Assembly (NCBI RefSeq): GCF_021272385.1
Contig: NZ_JAJSDZ010000010.1
Coordinates: forward strand, 558,001 to 622,000
Origin: Vibrio salinus
Lineage (GTDB): Bacteria; Pseudomonadota; Gammaproteobacteria; Enterobacterales; Vibrionaceae
Length of the DNA: 64,000 nucleotides
Reading direction: 5' to 3'
Positions 51,888-61,310 of this stretch are shown here, in pieces; position 1 is the stretch's first letter, and the number at the start of each line of letters is the position of its first letter. The position numbers were made by a program, and so were the translations under genes. The notes beneath the pieces are model-generated. The model had not been told where the DNA came from. It did not search any database and saw only the letters and a list, made by a program, of their open reading frames with translations.

Positions 51888-54008
51888 GTGAAACCTATCG
51901 TTATCAAACGTGACGGCTCAAAGGCAGCGTTTAACAGGGACAGGATACAGTCGGCTGTAGAGGCCGCTGCTAAACAACCAGATAAAGATACAGCCATTTA
52001 TGCGCTGAATGTTGCTCTTGCTGTTGAGTTAAAGTTGGAAGATAAAGAGCAGGTTAATATTGCCGAAATTCAAACGTTAGTTGAAAACGAATTAATGCAG
52101 GGCCCATACAAGCAGTTGGCGCGTTCTTACATTGAATATCGTCATGACAGAGACATTGCCAGAGAAAAACAAAGTGCATTAACACAAGAGATCGAAGGGT
52201 TGATCAATGAAAGCAACGCGGATCTTCTGAACGAAAATGCAAACAAAGACGGCAAAGTCATTCCTACTCAACGGGATCTGTTGGCTGGTATTGTTGCAAA
52301 ACACTATGCAAAAACACGTATTTTACCCCGGGACATCGTTCAGGCTCACGAACGAGGTGACATTCATTACCATGACTTAGATTATGCACCATTTTTCCCT
52401 ATGTTTAACTGCATGTTGATTGACCTGCGTGGTATGTTGACTGGCGGATTTAAAATGGGTAATGCTGAAATTGACACGCCTAAATCCATTTCAACTGCAA
52501 CAGCGGTTACGGCTCAAATTATTGCTCAGGTAGCAAGTCATATTTACGGCGGTACGACCATTAATGGCATCGACCAGATTCTGGAACCTTATGTCAAAGC
52601 CAGTTATAAGAAGCATTTGGCTGTTGGTGAAGAGTGGGAAGTCAAAGATCCTGAAGCATTTGCTTTAGCCAGAACAGAAAAAGAATGTTATGACGCATTC
52701 CAGTCTTTGGAGTATGAAGTGAATACGCTTCATACAGCAAATGGACAGACACCATTTGTTACTTTTGGTTTCGGCCTGGGAACAAGTTGGGAATCGAAGC
52801 TGATTCAGAAATCCATTTTGAAAAACCGAATTGCCGGTCTGGGTAAAAATCATAAGACGGCTGTTTTCCCTAAACTGGTGTTTGCTATTAAAGATGGTTT
52901 AAACCGTAATCCGGACGACCCGAACTATGATGTAAAACAGTTAGCTCTCGATTGTGCGACCAAACGTATGTATCCGGATATTCTTAATTACGACAAAGTG
53001 GTTGAAGTGACCGGTTCGTTTAAAACTCCTATGGGTTGTCGTAGTTTTCTTGGGGTCTATGAAGAGCACGGAGAACTGGTTCATGATGGGCGTAACAACT
53101 TAGGTGTGGTTAGTCTGAATCTGCCAAGAATTGCGTTACAGGCTCAGGGGGATCGTGATAAGTTTTATGAAATTCTGGACAATCGTCTGGAATTGGCGAG
53201 AAGAGCACTTGAAACCAGAATTAGTCGTCTGGAAAAAGTGAAAGCACGTGTCGCACCTATTTTGTATATGGAAGGGGCTTGTGGAGTCAGATTAAAAGCG
53301 GATGAATCGGTTTCACATATCTTTAAAAATGGTCGTGCTTCTATTTCGCTTGGTTATATCGGTGTTCATGAGACCGTTAATGCACTTTACCGTAACAGTG
53401 GTCATATTTACGACAATACTACATTGCGTGAAGAAGGCGTTGAAATCATTCGTCGCCTGAAAGATGCAACCGTTCGCTGGGCAAAAGAAACGGGTTATGC
53501 ATTCAGCTTGTATGGTACTCCGAGCGAAAACTTGTGTAACCGTTTTTGCAGTATTGATACAAAAGAATTTGGTGTTATTGATGGTGTAACGGATAAAGGA
53601 TATTACACTAACAGCTTTCACCTGGATGTTGAAAAAGCAGTTAATCCTTACGATAAAATTGATTTCGAAATGCCATATCCTCCTTTATCGAATGGTGGCT
53701 TTATCTGTTACGGTGAATTCCCTAACATGCAGCGTAATGTCGAAGCGTTAGAAGATGTCTGGAATTACAGTTATGACCGGGTTCCGTATTACGGTACGAA
53801 TACACCAATTGATGAATGCTATGAATGTGGTTATACCGGAGAGTTTTCCTGTACCAGTAAAGGGTTTGTTTGTCCTAAATGCGGTAACCACGATACAGAG
53901 AAAGTGTCGGTGATTCGTCGTGTATGTGGGTATCTGGGAAGCCCGGATGCAAGACCGTTTAATACCGGTAAACAGGAAGAAGTAAAACGTCGTGTTAAAC
54001 ATCTTTAA
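51888..54008 (+). CDS. nrdD: anaerobic ribonucleoside-triphosphate reductase (class III)
   Basis: 706 residues from GTG 51888 with AAGGAG upstream. An N-terminal ATP-cone (VIKRDGSKAAFNRDRIQSAV) senses nucleotide balance. Later features are RDIVQAHERGDIHYHDLDYA, active-site Cys in FNCMLIDL and MGCRSFLG regions, the zinc site CYECGYTGEF ... CPKCGNHD, and the glycyl radical loop RRVCGYLGSPDARPFNTGKQ. It reduces ribonucleoside triphosphates to deoxyribonucleotides without oxygen, using formate. It is followed by its activase. Confidence 0.97.
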   Translation: MKPIVIKRDGSKAAFNRDRIQSAVEAAAKQPDKDTAIYALNVALAVELKLEDKEQVNIAEIQTLVENELMQGPYKQLARSYIEYRHDRDIAREKQSALTQEIEGLINESNADLLNENANKDGKVIPTQRDLLAGIVAKHYAKTRILPRDIVQAHERGDIHYHDLDYAPFFPMFNCMLIDLRGMLTGGFKMGNAEIDTPKSISTATAVTAQIIAQVASHIYGGTTINGIDQILEPYVKASYKKHLAVGEEWEVKDPEAFALARTEKECYDAFQSLEYEVNTLHTANGQTPFVTFGFGLGTSWESKLIQKSILKNRIAGLGKNHKTAVFPKLVFAIKDGLNRNPDDPNYDVKQLALDCATKRMYPDILNYDKVVEVTGSFKTPMGCRSFLGVYEEHGELVHDGRNNLGVVSLNLPRIALQAQGDRDKFYEILDNRLELARRALETRISRLEKVKARVAPILYMEGACGVRLKADESVSHIFKNGRASISLGYIGVHETVNALYRNSGHIYDNTTLREEGVEIIRRLKDATVRWAKETGYAFSLYGTPSENLCNRFCSIDTKEFGVIDGVTDKGYYTNSFHLDVEKAVNPYDKIDFEMPYPPLSNGGFICYGEFPNMQRNVEALEDVWNYSYDRVPYYGTNTPIDECYECGYTGEFSCTSKGFVCPKCGNHDTEKVSVIRRVCGYLGSPDARPFNTGKQEEVKRRVKHL

Positions 54009-54028
54009 CTCATAGTATTGGTATCGCG

Positions 54029-54493
54029 ATGAACTATCATAAGTATTACCCTGTTGATGTCGTCAATGGCCCGGGAACAAGGTGTGCGTTGTTTGTTTCC
54101 GGCTGTGAGCACCAGTGCCGGGGATGTTATAATCAGACTACCTGGCCTGTTGATTCTGGCTTTGCTTTTAACAGTGAAATGGAAGATCAGATAATCAATG
54201 ATTTGAATGATACACGGATCAAGAGACGTGGTTTGTCTTTATCCGGTGGTGATCCTCTTCATCCTGCCAATATTGAAGGTATTCTGAAACTGGTGAAAAG
54301 GGTGCATGCTGAGTGTCAGGGTAAAGATATCTGGCTTTGGACCGGTTATAAACTGGATGAATTGTCCGAATACCAACAGCAGATACTTCCATGGATTGAT
54401 GTTCTGGTTGATGGAAAATTTGAGCAGGAACTTGCTGACCCGTCATTGTTGTGGCGGGGAAGTTCAAATCAGGTTGTTCATCATTTGAAATGA
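54029..54493 (+). CDS. nrdG: anaerobic ribonucleotide reductase activase (radical SAM)
   Basis: 154 residues. The iron-sulfur motif CxxxCxxC is in VSGCEHQCRGCYNQTTWPVD, and the SAM-binding GGDP motif is in GLSLSGGDPLHPANIEGIL. It installs the glycyl radical in NrdD. It begins 20 bases after nrdD, in the same operon, and ends before a double hairpin. Confidence 0.96.
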   Translation: MNYHKYYPVDVVNGPGTRCALFVSGCEHQCRGCYNQTTWPVDSGFAFNSEMEDQIINDLNDTRIKRRGLSLSGGDPLHPANIEGILKLVKRVHAECQGKDIWLWTGYKLDELSEYQQQILPWIDVLVDGKFEQELADPSLLWRGSSNQVVHHLK

Positions 54494-54501
54494 CATAATA
54501 T

Positions 54502-54550
54502 TAGGGTCTGTTGACCCTAGTGGTTAAGCCGTCTATCAGACGGCTTTTTT
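54502..54550 (+). terminator. terminator of nrdDG
   Basis: First stem TAGGGTC/GACCCTA (54502-54519), then AAGCCGTCT-ATC-AGACGGCTT (54526-54546) leading into a run of six T residues. The second is a textbook intrinsic terminator. Confidence 0.92.
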
Positions 54551-54670
54551 GTGTTTGTAATACTATGAATTGATTAATAAATAACATCTTCCTAATATAA
54601 ATTTACAGGATTATTTGTAATATTAACGGGATTGAAAAGTCAGGGTGTTCGAAAAAAGTTCGGGGATTAC

Positions 54671-55255
54671 ATGTGCAAAAAATATTATAAAGTCTTACTA
54701 CTGCTATTGGTTACGGGGATTTTGGTGTATTCAGAGGCAAGTCAATGGATACATCCTGCTCAGGCAGAAAACGTCATGAAAAGTGACTCTTTTAAAACCA
54801 GAAACAGCTTACCGGATATCGAAGAGATTAAAGAAGTTCAGGGGCGGTTGATTCTGGGACAGAAAGAATGGGTATCTTTTCTGGATTTAGAGCAATCTTA
54901 CCGGGCCCGGGTGGATACCGGGGCGGCTACATCATCTCTGAATGCGGCTGAACAGAAAATATTTATCCATAATGGGAAGAAATGGGTACGATTCAGAGTT
55001 CGTGATAAAGACAGGCTCAGCGAAGAATTGAGTTTACCGGTAAAACGTTGGGTCAGAATTAAACAGGTAAGTAATGAACGCGGTTCCCGCCGTCCGGTTA
55101 TTGAAGCCCGGATTCGCATCGGAGACAGGGTAGCTGAAACAGAATTCACGCTGGCAGACCGAAGTCATCTTTCTTTTCCAATTTTAATTGGAAGGAGCTA
55201 TATAAGAAATTATGCACTAGTTGATGTCAGTCGATCTTATATACAGGGCAAATGA
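54671..55255 (+). CDS. retropepsin-like aspartic protease family protein (RimK-associated Zn-protease type)
   Basis: 194 residues from ATG 54671; a TTG at 54632 would add 13 polar residues before the signal helix. A hydrophobic signal/anchor (VLLLLLVTGILVYSEA) is followed by the domain of PF05618-type proteins: KEWVSFLDLEQSYRARVDTG with the DTGA catalytic-type motif, and FPILIGRSYIRNYALVDVSR. These are named ATP-dependent zinc proteases in databases, but the fold is retropepsin-like. Probably periplasmic here. Substrate unknown. Confidence 0.85.
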   Translation: MCKKYYKVLLLLLVTGILVYSEASQWIHPAQAENVMKSDSFKTRNSLPDIEEIKEVQGRLILGQKEWVSFLDLEQSYRARVDTGAATSSLNAAEQKIFIHNGKKWVRFRVRDKDRLSEELSLPVKRWVRIKQVSNERGSRRPVIEARIRIGDRVAETEFTLADRSHLSFPILIGRSYIRNYALVDVSRSYIQGK

Positions 55256-55523
55256 AAACAGCGCTATTAAGTTATGCCGTCAATTTATGTGATCTAATTT
55301 CAATTTTTAGCGAAATGTTTGTAAATATTCCATGTAATTAGATATGAAACAAAAAGCACTATCTATAATAAGGTTATTCGCAGGAGGAAGAAAACGTAAT
55401 TATTATAACTGTTTGATTAACAACAACATGATTTTAACCTGCTGAAAAATATAAATTATTGTCGAGAAGTAAAAAGAACAGAATTGGGCTGTAAAGTCAA
55501 AAGGACATTATCGAGATGATAAG

Positions 55524-56441
55524 ATGAAAAACTCAGTGGAATTTTTAGCGCAGGTTCTTGACTCTGTTACTGACCATATTGCTGTGATCGATGAGTCTGG
55601 TGACATAAAATTTGTAAACCGGGCATGGCAGGAATTTGGCTATAAGAATGATTGTGTTATTTCTTCCAGCTCCTGGGATTGTGTGAATTATCTTGATGAA
55701 TGTACCCGCGTTGCCGAAAGTGGTGACCAGTTTGGAATGGATGTATTAACGGGTATTCAGAATGTTATTAATGGTACTCAAAATAAATTTGAACTTGAAT
55801 ACCCTTGCCATAGCTCTGATGCACAGCGCTGGTTTGTGATGCGTGTATTGTCCTTTCAGCTCGATGATAACCGCTATTTTGTTATTTCACATCAGAATAT
55901 TACAGAAAGAAAAAAAGCGGAAAATGCCGCGTATGAATTGGCCAGAACGGATGCGTTAACGGCTATTCCCAACCGTCGTACTTTGGATGAATTTCTCAAA
56001 ACCGAATGGAACCGAAGCCTGAGGCATCAGTCCCTCTTGCATTTGGCTATTATCGATATTGATCAGTTTAAGCTTATTAATGATATGTATGGTCATAGTG
56101 TGGGGGATAAGTGTTTGCAATCTGTGGCTGATATACTGAAGCGGTTTGCAAACCGGGCAGATGATATTTGTGCCCGGTACGGAGGCGATGAGTTTGTTAT
56201 TGTCTGGACGGGTATCACCAGTAAGGAGGCCCGGATGTTGTGTCAGAAAATTCGCAAGACAGTCCTAAAACTGGATACGACCGTGGATGATTATGGTGTG
56301 GTACGGCATGTGACTGTCAGCATCGGGCTGGCCGGAATGGTTCCGGCATTTAATAGTGTTTATACTGATTTAGTTCTGGCTGCCGATAAAAAACTTTATG
56401 AAGCTAAAACACATGGAAGAAATAAGGTGTGTGCAAAATAG
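55524..56441 (+). CDS. PAS-GGDEF diguanylate cyclase
   Basis: 305 residues, soluble. An N-terminal PAS domain (about 5-125: VIDESGDIKFVNRAWQEFGY; YFVISHQNITERKKAE) leads to a GGDEF domain with intact ARYGGDEFVIVW and a canonical RxxD inhibitory site (RADD) five residues before it. It should make c-di-GMP with product inhibition. The 268 bases upstream have no gene, and only a CRP-like half-site TGTGA near 55291. Confidence 0.93.
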   Translation: MKNSVEFLAQVLDSVTDHIAVIDESGDIKFVNRAWQEFGYKNDCVISSSSWDCVNYLDECTRVAESGDQFGMDVLTGIQNVINGTQNKFELEYPCHSSDAQRWFVMRVLSFQLDDNRYFVISHQNITERKKAENAAYELARTDALTAIPNRRTLDEFLKTEWNRSLRHQSLLHLAIIDIDQFKLINDMYGHSVGDKCLQSVADILKRFANRADDICARYGGDEFVIVWTGITSKEARMLCQKIRKTVLKLDTTVDDYGVVRHVTVSIGLAGMVPAFNSVYTDLVLAADKKLYEAKTHGRNKVCAK

Positions 56442-56458
56442 TTCATCCCATCAAATAG

Positions 56459-57817
56459 TTACCGCATGACAAATTTTTCGCAGTGAAATCTATGTTCAGG
56501 CAGTCCCAGTTCAAATAACCGTTCTGAAAGTTGCCGTGAAAATTCGACCGGGCCACAAAAGCTGACAGAAACAGACTCGGTAAGCGACGTTTCCGGGATA
56601 ATATCTTCTGTCGTAAGTCTGCGTCCCTGCTCTTCCCTGGTAAAAATATGGAGTGAAATATTGGGAAAAGGCCGGACTAATTTCTGTAACACGTTCTCGA
56701 AATACGCCTCTTTCTGACTATGACGGCAATAATAAAAATCAATAGACTGGTGTTGTTTTATTGAGTCAGTGTGTTTATTCTGCCACTGTAGCCAGGAAAT
56801 GAAAGGAACGACGCCAATACCCGAACCTACCCATATCTGTTTGTTTTCTTTTGGAATGTGGAAACGGCCATAACCACCTTCTATGGTTACCGTTTTCAGG
56901 GTGCTGATTGTATCAATGAGATCAGAGGTGTAATCCCCCAGCTCTTTGATTGCAAATTCAATCGATTGTGTTTTGGTATTATAATCCAGAATGGTGAATG
57001 GATGAGGCGCTTCACCATCGTGAAAATTGAGGTAGGCAAACTGTCCTTCTTTATAATGAACCGGCTGTCTGAGGCGAACAAATAAATGAACAACCCGCTT
57101 TGATACATTCGGTTTGCCATACACTTTATACGACGTTATTTCTCCTTCTGACTGGTTCGCTTTTCCGATTTTTCCCGTGAGAGAAATTAGAGCTCCGATG
57201 GTACCGATCAGACACATTAAGATAATAAAGATATCAATGCTTAAAGATGACCATTTCAAATCCATCAGGATAAGGCTATGAAAAGCACCGGCAATAAAAA
57301 GAGCTCCTGCAATTTTGTGTATAAACCTGAATTTCCGGTAACTGATTATCTGAATAAGGCTGATTGCGACAAAAATAACGAAGATATAGAAAGTATATTC
57401 ACCGACTTCTTTTGCAAGATGAGTCCAGTTAATACCATCAAAACCATGACCTGATCCGAAATGAGATCCACGACGACGACGGGCAATGATATCAAGTGCA
57501 ATCAGCCATTTAGCCGATTTTATGATCAGCCAGTGAAGCACTAGCGAAATCAATGCAGTGATTCCCATTCTTTTGTGGAGGGCATACATATTATCCAGCC
57601 CGTTCATCCGGTCTTCTACCCATTTCAGTCTTAGTGCCAGAATGACAGAGACAGTCATGCATGCAAAACCGATAAACCCGGTCAGTATAGTCAAATGATG
57701 TCTCCAGTAGAAAAACTGGCTATTTTCCGGCTCTGTGAAAAAGAGGGTAGGAAACCAGAGTATCAGGCATATGAATAAGAAGGTTTTCATCACATTGGCA
57801 TCATTGTTAAGCATCAT
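56459..57817 (-). CDS. ferric-reductase-like transmembrane flavoprotein
   Basis: 452 residues. Six membrane helices with the heme-coordinating histidines expected of ferric reductases (MYALHKRMGITALISLVLHW; KIAGALFIAGAFHSLI) are followed by an FAD-binding ferredoxin-reductase domain (HPFTILDYN for FAD) and an NAD(P) domain (WVGSGIGVVPFISWLQWQ; CGPVEFS at the end). Related to NOX/Fre-type oxidoreductases that pass electrons to extracytoplasmic acceptors such as ferric iron. A Fur-like box lies upstream in the divergent region. The exact start, 57817 or an inner ATG, is uncertain. Confidence 0.87.
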   Translation of the reverse strand: MMLNNDANVMKTFLFICLILWFPTLFFTEPENSQFFYWRHHLTILTGFIGFACMTVSVILALRLKWVEDRMNGLDNMYALHKRMGITALISLVLHWLIIKSAKWLIALDIIARRRRGSHFGSGHGFDGINWTHLAKEVGEYTFYIFVIFVAISLIQIISYRKFRFIHKIAGALFIAGAFHSLILMDLKWSSLSIDIFIILMCLIGTIGALISLTGKIGKANQSEGEITSYKVYGKPNVSKRVVHLFVRLRQPVHYKEGQFAYLNFHDGEAPHPFTILDYNTKTQSIEFAIKELGDYTSDLIDTISTLKTVTIEGGYGRFHIPKENKQIWVGSGIGVVPFISWLQWQNKHTDSIKQHQSIDFYYCRHSQKEAYFENVLQKLVRPFPNISLHIFTREEQGRRLTTEDIIPETSLTESVSVSFCGPVEFSRQLSERLFELGLPEHRFHCEKFVMR

Positions 57818-57950
57818 ACTATGTGACCAGAATATAGTTCAGGAACAGGTTAGAGAAGTGCAGAAATGAATGTTTATTGATTTGTCTCATATTATCGAAA
57901 TAGCGGTCAGTTATTTTCAATCATTTTTTATAAAGGTAATAAAAGGTTAT

Positions 57951-57965
57951 TGATAATAATTCTCA
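57951..57965. promoter_or_regulatory. Fur-like box (TGATAATAATTCTCA)
   Basis: A 7-1-7 inverted repeat matching the Fur consensus TGATAATnATTATCA at all but one position. It sits in the divergent region, 134 bases from the ferric-reductase-like start and 43 from the L31B start. Confidence 0.68.
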
Positions 57966-57971
57966 ATTATA

Positions 57972-57994
57972 TTATTGTTATGTTATAACATTTC
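57972..57994 (+). promoter_or_regulatory. Zur-like box before L31B/L36B
   Basis: The core TTGTTATGTTATAACATTTC closely matches the gamma-proteobacterial Zur palindrome (about 19 of 22 defined positions over the 23-bp window). It ends 14 bases before the start of the L31B gene, so bound Zur would block transcription or initiation. Confidence 0.75.
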
Positions 57995-58007
57995 TTGAGG
58001 TGGGATT

Positions 58008-58277
58008 ATGAAACCTGATATTCATCCTGTATACAGGACCGTTGTTTTTCACGATACCAGTATTGATCATTATTTTCTGATTGGTTCCTCCGTGCAAACG
58101 GATAAAATTATAGAGTGGAACGATGGACAAACGTACCCTTATTATGCGATTGAAGTGTCCTCAGAGTCTCATTCTTTTTATACCGGTAAACAAAGAGCTG
58201 TAGGTAAAGAGGGCAGAATAGCTAACTTTAACCGTCGTTTTGGCCATCTTGCGTCAAAAGCACAGGGAGAAAAATAA
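58008..58277 (+). CDS. rpmE2: 50S ribosomal protein L31 type B (zinc-independent)
   Basis: 89 residues ([20 protein letters not shown]...[20 protein letters not shown]), clearly orthologous to E. coli YkgM. It contains no cysteine, unlike the zinc-binding L31 type A. Under zinc starvation, loss of Zur repression lets it replace the zinc form on ribosomes, freeing zinc. GAGGTGGG ribosome site. The next gene starts on the last base of its stop codon (TAATG). Confidence 0.95.
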   Translation: MKPDIHPVYRTVVFHDTSIDHYFLIGSSVQTDKIIEWNDGQTYPYYAIEVSSESHSFYTGKQRAVGKEGRIANFNRRFGHLASKAQGEK

Positions 58278-58420
58278 TGCAGGTACTGAGTTCATTAAAA
58301 TCAGCCAAAAAGCGTCATACTGACTGTCAGATTGTCAAACGCCGGGGGCGTATTTATGTGATATGCAAAAGCAATCCCAGATTTAAGGCCGTTCAGGGAA
58401 AAACAAAGAAGAAGAAATAG
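58277..58420 (+). CDS. rpmJ2: 50S ribosomal protein L36 type B (zinc-independent)
   Basis: 47 residues ([20 protein letters not shown] ... [14 protein letters not shown]), matching E. coli YkgO. Only Cys17 and Cys30 remain of the four zinc ligands found in type A L36. It is translationally coupled to L31B and shares its Zur control. The gene is short, so automatic calls can miss it. Confidence 0.95.
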   Translation: MQVLSSLKSAKKRHTDCQIVKRRGRIYVICKSNPRFKAVQGKTKKKK

Positions 58421-58449
58421 CTGATAGATGAGAGACTTATTTCTGGTTA

Positions 58450-58474
58450 GCGCGCTGTTGTCAGCGCGTTTTTT
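58450..58474 (+). terminator. terminator of the L31B-L36B operon
   Basis: CGCGCTG (58451-58457), loop TTGT, CAGCGCG (58462-58468), followed by six T residues. Confidence 0.9.
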
Positions 58475-58514
58475 GTTTTATTTGCTATTTTTTACGAAGT
58501 TTTCTGCCGGGAAT

Positions 58515-58543
58515 AAAAAAGCCAGCGAAAAATATTCGCTGGC
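58515..58543 (-). terminator. terminator of the fruBKA operon
   Basis: On the minus strand GCCAGCGAA and TTCGCTGGC form a perfect 9-bp stem with a 5-base loop, followed by six T residues, 68 bases after the fruA stop codon. Confidence 0.9.
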
Positions 58544-58610
58544 AAATGTTACATAGACTTAATGGGGAGAGTTACAAAAAATTAACTCCAATATCGGGAT
58601 TTAATGAGTA

Positions 58611-60341
58611 TTATGCTTTTTCACCCTGTTTAATCATGGTGTAGCCAAAACCGGTGATAATAGTACCAATCGCGATAGCAGCAAGGTACATCAGTACAGC
58701 TGTGATACCGGTTGAGCCTGGGATGTTAATTGCACCAGGGATAGCCAGAACAAACAGACCACCGTGTGGAGCCATCAGGTGAACACCGAACAGCATTGAA
58801 AGTGCACCTGTTACGGCACCGCCAACCATACAAGATGGAATTACACGGATTGGATCTTTTGCTGCAAATGGAATTGCACCTTCAGAGATAAAGCATAGAC
58901 CAAGAACAAATGATGCTTTACCTGCTTCATGTTCACTGGCTTCGAACTTTTTACCACCGATGAAAGTAGCCAAACCCATACCAAGAGCGGGAACCATACC
59001 TGCAGCCATAATGGCAGCCATTGGCAGATATTGTTGAGATGCTAACAAACCGACACCAAAGGTGTAAGCCGCTTTATTGACCGGACCACCAAGGTCGAAA
59101 CACATCATTGCGCCAAGGATAATACCCAGAATGACAGCGTTTGCTGAGCCCATGCTCTGCAGGAAGTTTGTCATGGCTGTCATGATGCTGGCAACCGGGC
59201 CACCGACAACATAAATCATAACCAAACCGGTAAATAAACTTGCCAGGAACGGAATGATCAGAATTGGTTTCAGTGCTTCCATTGATTGTGGTAACTGAAC
59301 TTTTTCAGCAATCAGTTTTGCTGAGTAACCAGCAATGAAACCGGCAGCGATACCACCAAGGAAACCAGATCCGATAGAAGCAGCCAGAGAACCACCGATA
59401 AGACCAGGTGCAAGCCCCGGACGGTCAGCAATTGAAAACGCGATGTAACCGGCAAGAACCGGAATCATCAGAGCAAAGGCAGAACCACCACCGATTTTCA
59501 TCAATGCGGCAGCCAGAGTACCTTCCTGTTCAAATGCTTTGATACCGAATACAAAAGAAAGGGCAATGATAAGACCACCGGCAACTACAACAGGTAACAT
59601 GTGTGATACGCCGGTCATAAGGTGTTTGTATACGCCTTTTTTCTCTTCCGTTGATTCACTTGATTTATTACTGCCACCAGAATAAACCGTTGCCTGAGCT
59701 AACGCTTTTTCAAACTCTTGTTCTGTTTTCTTCAGAGCAAGGCCTGTACTGGTTTTATACATTTTTTTACCGTTGAAACGGTCAAGAGGAACTTCGATGT
59801 CCGCAGCAATGATAACCAGGTCAGCCGCTTCAATCTCTTCTGCAGTAAGCTGGTTTTTTGCGCCAACTGAACCGCGTCTTTCCACCTTAACGTCGTAACC
59901 CAGCTTGGCCCCTTTTTCTTCCAGAGCTTCAGCAGCCATAAAGGTGTGAGCAACACCGGTAGGACACGCGGTGATAGCCACAATTTTCTTAGCGGCACTT
60001 GCCGGTGCAGCGGCAACGGTTTCACCACTGGTCAGTTCCTGTGCTTTTTCAGATGCGGTTTTTAAGAAAGCAACCGGGTCAGTCGTACATTCTGAAATGT
60101 CCGCTTTGTATACTTTTTTGCCGACAAAGCGAGTGGTGTCCACTGGTGTACTTGCTGCAATAACAACCAGTTCTGCTTCAGCAATTTGTGCGTCAGTCAG
60201 TGTTTTTTGATCAACGACAGATGACTGGCATTCAACATCAGCAGGCCAGCCCAGAGACTTGGATGCTTGCTCAAGTAAGCCTGCTGCTAAAATGCTATTC
60301 GCGACGCCGCTAGGGCATGCTGTAATAATGGCAATTTTCAT
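58611..60341 (-). CDS. fruA: fructose PTS transporter subunit EIIB'BC
   Basis: 576 residues. Two N-terminal IIB domains are visible: the first with TACPSGVANSILAAGLLE (Cys9) and the second with ACPTGVAHTFMAAEALEE, the phosphorylated Cys of the working IIB. After a short linker comes the IIC membrane domain (HLMTGVSHMLPVVVAGGLII ... MAPHGGLFVLAIPGAINIPG). It takes up fructose and releases fructose 1-phosphate inside. Last gene of the fruBKA operon. Confidence 0.96.
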   Translation of the reverse strand: MKIAIITACPSGVANSILAAGLLEQASKSLGWPADVECQSSVVDQKTLTDAQIAEAELVVIAASTPVDTTRFVGKKVYKADISECTTDPVAFLKTASEKAQELTSGETVAAAPASAAKKIVAITACPTGVAHTFMAAEALEEKGAKLGYDVKVERRGSVGAKNQLTAEEIEAADLVIIAADIEVPLDRFNGKKMYKTSTGLALKKTEQEFEKALAQATVYSGGSNKSSESTEEKKGVYKHLMTGVSHMLPVVVAGGLIIALSFVFGIKAFEQEGTLAAALMKIGGGSAFALMIPVLAGYIAFSIADRPGLAPGLIGGSLAASIGSGFLGGIAAGFIAGYSAKLIAEKVQLPQSMEALKPILIIPFLASLFTGLVMIYVVGGPVASIMTAMTNFLQSMGSANAVILGIILGAMMCFDLGGPVNKAAYTFGVGLLASQQYLPMAAIMAAGMVPALGMGLATFIGGKKFEASEHEAGKASFVLGLCFISEGAIPFAAKDPIRVIPSCMVGGAVTGALSMLFGVHLMAPHGGLFVLAIPGAINIPGSTGITAVLMYLAAIAIGTIITGFGYTMIKQGEKA

Positions 60342-60358
60342 AGTTATGACCTTTTGTT

Positions 60359-61306
60359 CTAGTTACTAGCTTCAGAGCTAAGTAATTGGACTTGTTGTTG
60401 TAGGGTTGCTAATTCTTTAGCGTCAGACATACCTACACCTACTTGCGTTACAGCTAACGCTGATAATGCGGTTGCAAAAGTAAGTAGTTCTTCTTTCGGC
60501 ATTTCTTGCATGTGTCCCCAGCAAAGACCTGCCACCAGAGTGTCACCGGCACCAACTGTACTTACAACTTGCATACGTGGTGGTTGAGCCTGTAGCCACT
60601 CTTCATTGTTCAGCCACATCACTCCGTTTGCACCCATAGAAACGACAATATTGTCAATTTCTTTTGATGCTAACGTTGTTGCTGCAGCTTTACATTCCTC
60701 GATAGTGCTTAACTCTTTACCGACAAAGATAGATAACTCTTCATCGTTAGGTTTGATCAGCCATGGTTTTGCATCTAAACCTGCTTCAAGCGCGTCCCGG
60801 CTACTATCGAACAATACCTTTTTACCCATATCATGAAGTTTTTCGATCCAGTCCGCACAAAGTTGTGGTGATACTCCTTTAGGAAGGCTACCAGCCATAA
60901 CAAAGTAATCGTGGTTCTGGGCTAAACGTTCAAGCGTTGCTTCAAATTGCTCAATTTCTGCCTGAGCAATATTGATGCCCGGGAAGTTGATGTCGCTGAC
61001 TTCACCGTTTTCTTCAACCAGCTTCACGTTGATACGGGTTGCACCGTTTACACGGATAAATTCGTCTTTAGCTCCCATTTCGTCAAACAACTGACAAAAC
61101 AGTTCTTGGTTATCTTTGCCCAAAAAGCCTGTGACAGTCACTTCAGCGCCAAGGTCGCTCAGCACTTTAGCTACGTTTACACCTTTACCGGCGGCATGCA
61201 GGTCAGATTCATTGACCAGACTTACTGAACCCACATTTAAAGTATTAATGTGACCAGTAAGATCCAATGCCGGGTTTAAAGTGATAGTGACAACTTTTTT
61301 AGTCAT
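60359..61306 (-). CDS. fruK: 1-phosphofructokinase
   Basis: 315 residues from ATG 61306 (AGGTGAG seven bases before it). PfkB-family kinase: VTITLNPALDLTGHINTLNVG at the start, LHAAGKGVNVAKVLSDLGAE, and the catalytic VGAGDTLVAGLCWG. Converts fructose 1-phosphate to fructose 1,6-bisphosphate with ATP. Starts four bases after the fruB stop codon and ends 17 bases before fruA. Confidence 0.96.
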   Translation of the reverse strand: MTKKVVTITLNPALDLTGHINTLNVGSVSLVNESDLHAAGKGVNVAKVLSDLGAEVTVTGFLGKDNQELFCQLFDEMGAKDEFIRVNGATRINVKLVEENGEVSDINFPGINIAQAEIEQFEATLERLAQNHDYFVMAGSLPKGVSPQLCADWIEKLHDMGKKVLFDSSRDALEAGLDAKPWLIKPNDEELSIFVGKELSTIEECKAAATTLASKEIDNIVVSMGANGVMWLNNEEWLQAQPPRMQVVSTVGAGDTLVAGLCWGHMQEMPKEELLTFATALSALAVTQVGVGMSDAKELATLQQQVQLLSSEASN

Positions 61307-61310
61307 GATA

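Noticed and set aside
55256-55523. CRP or FNR site before the PAS-GGDEF gene
   Set aside because: Only one half-site (TGTGA near 55291) fits. The second half is too poor.
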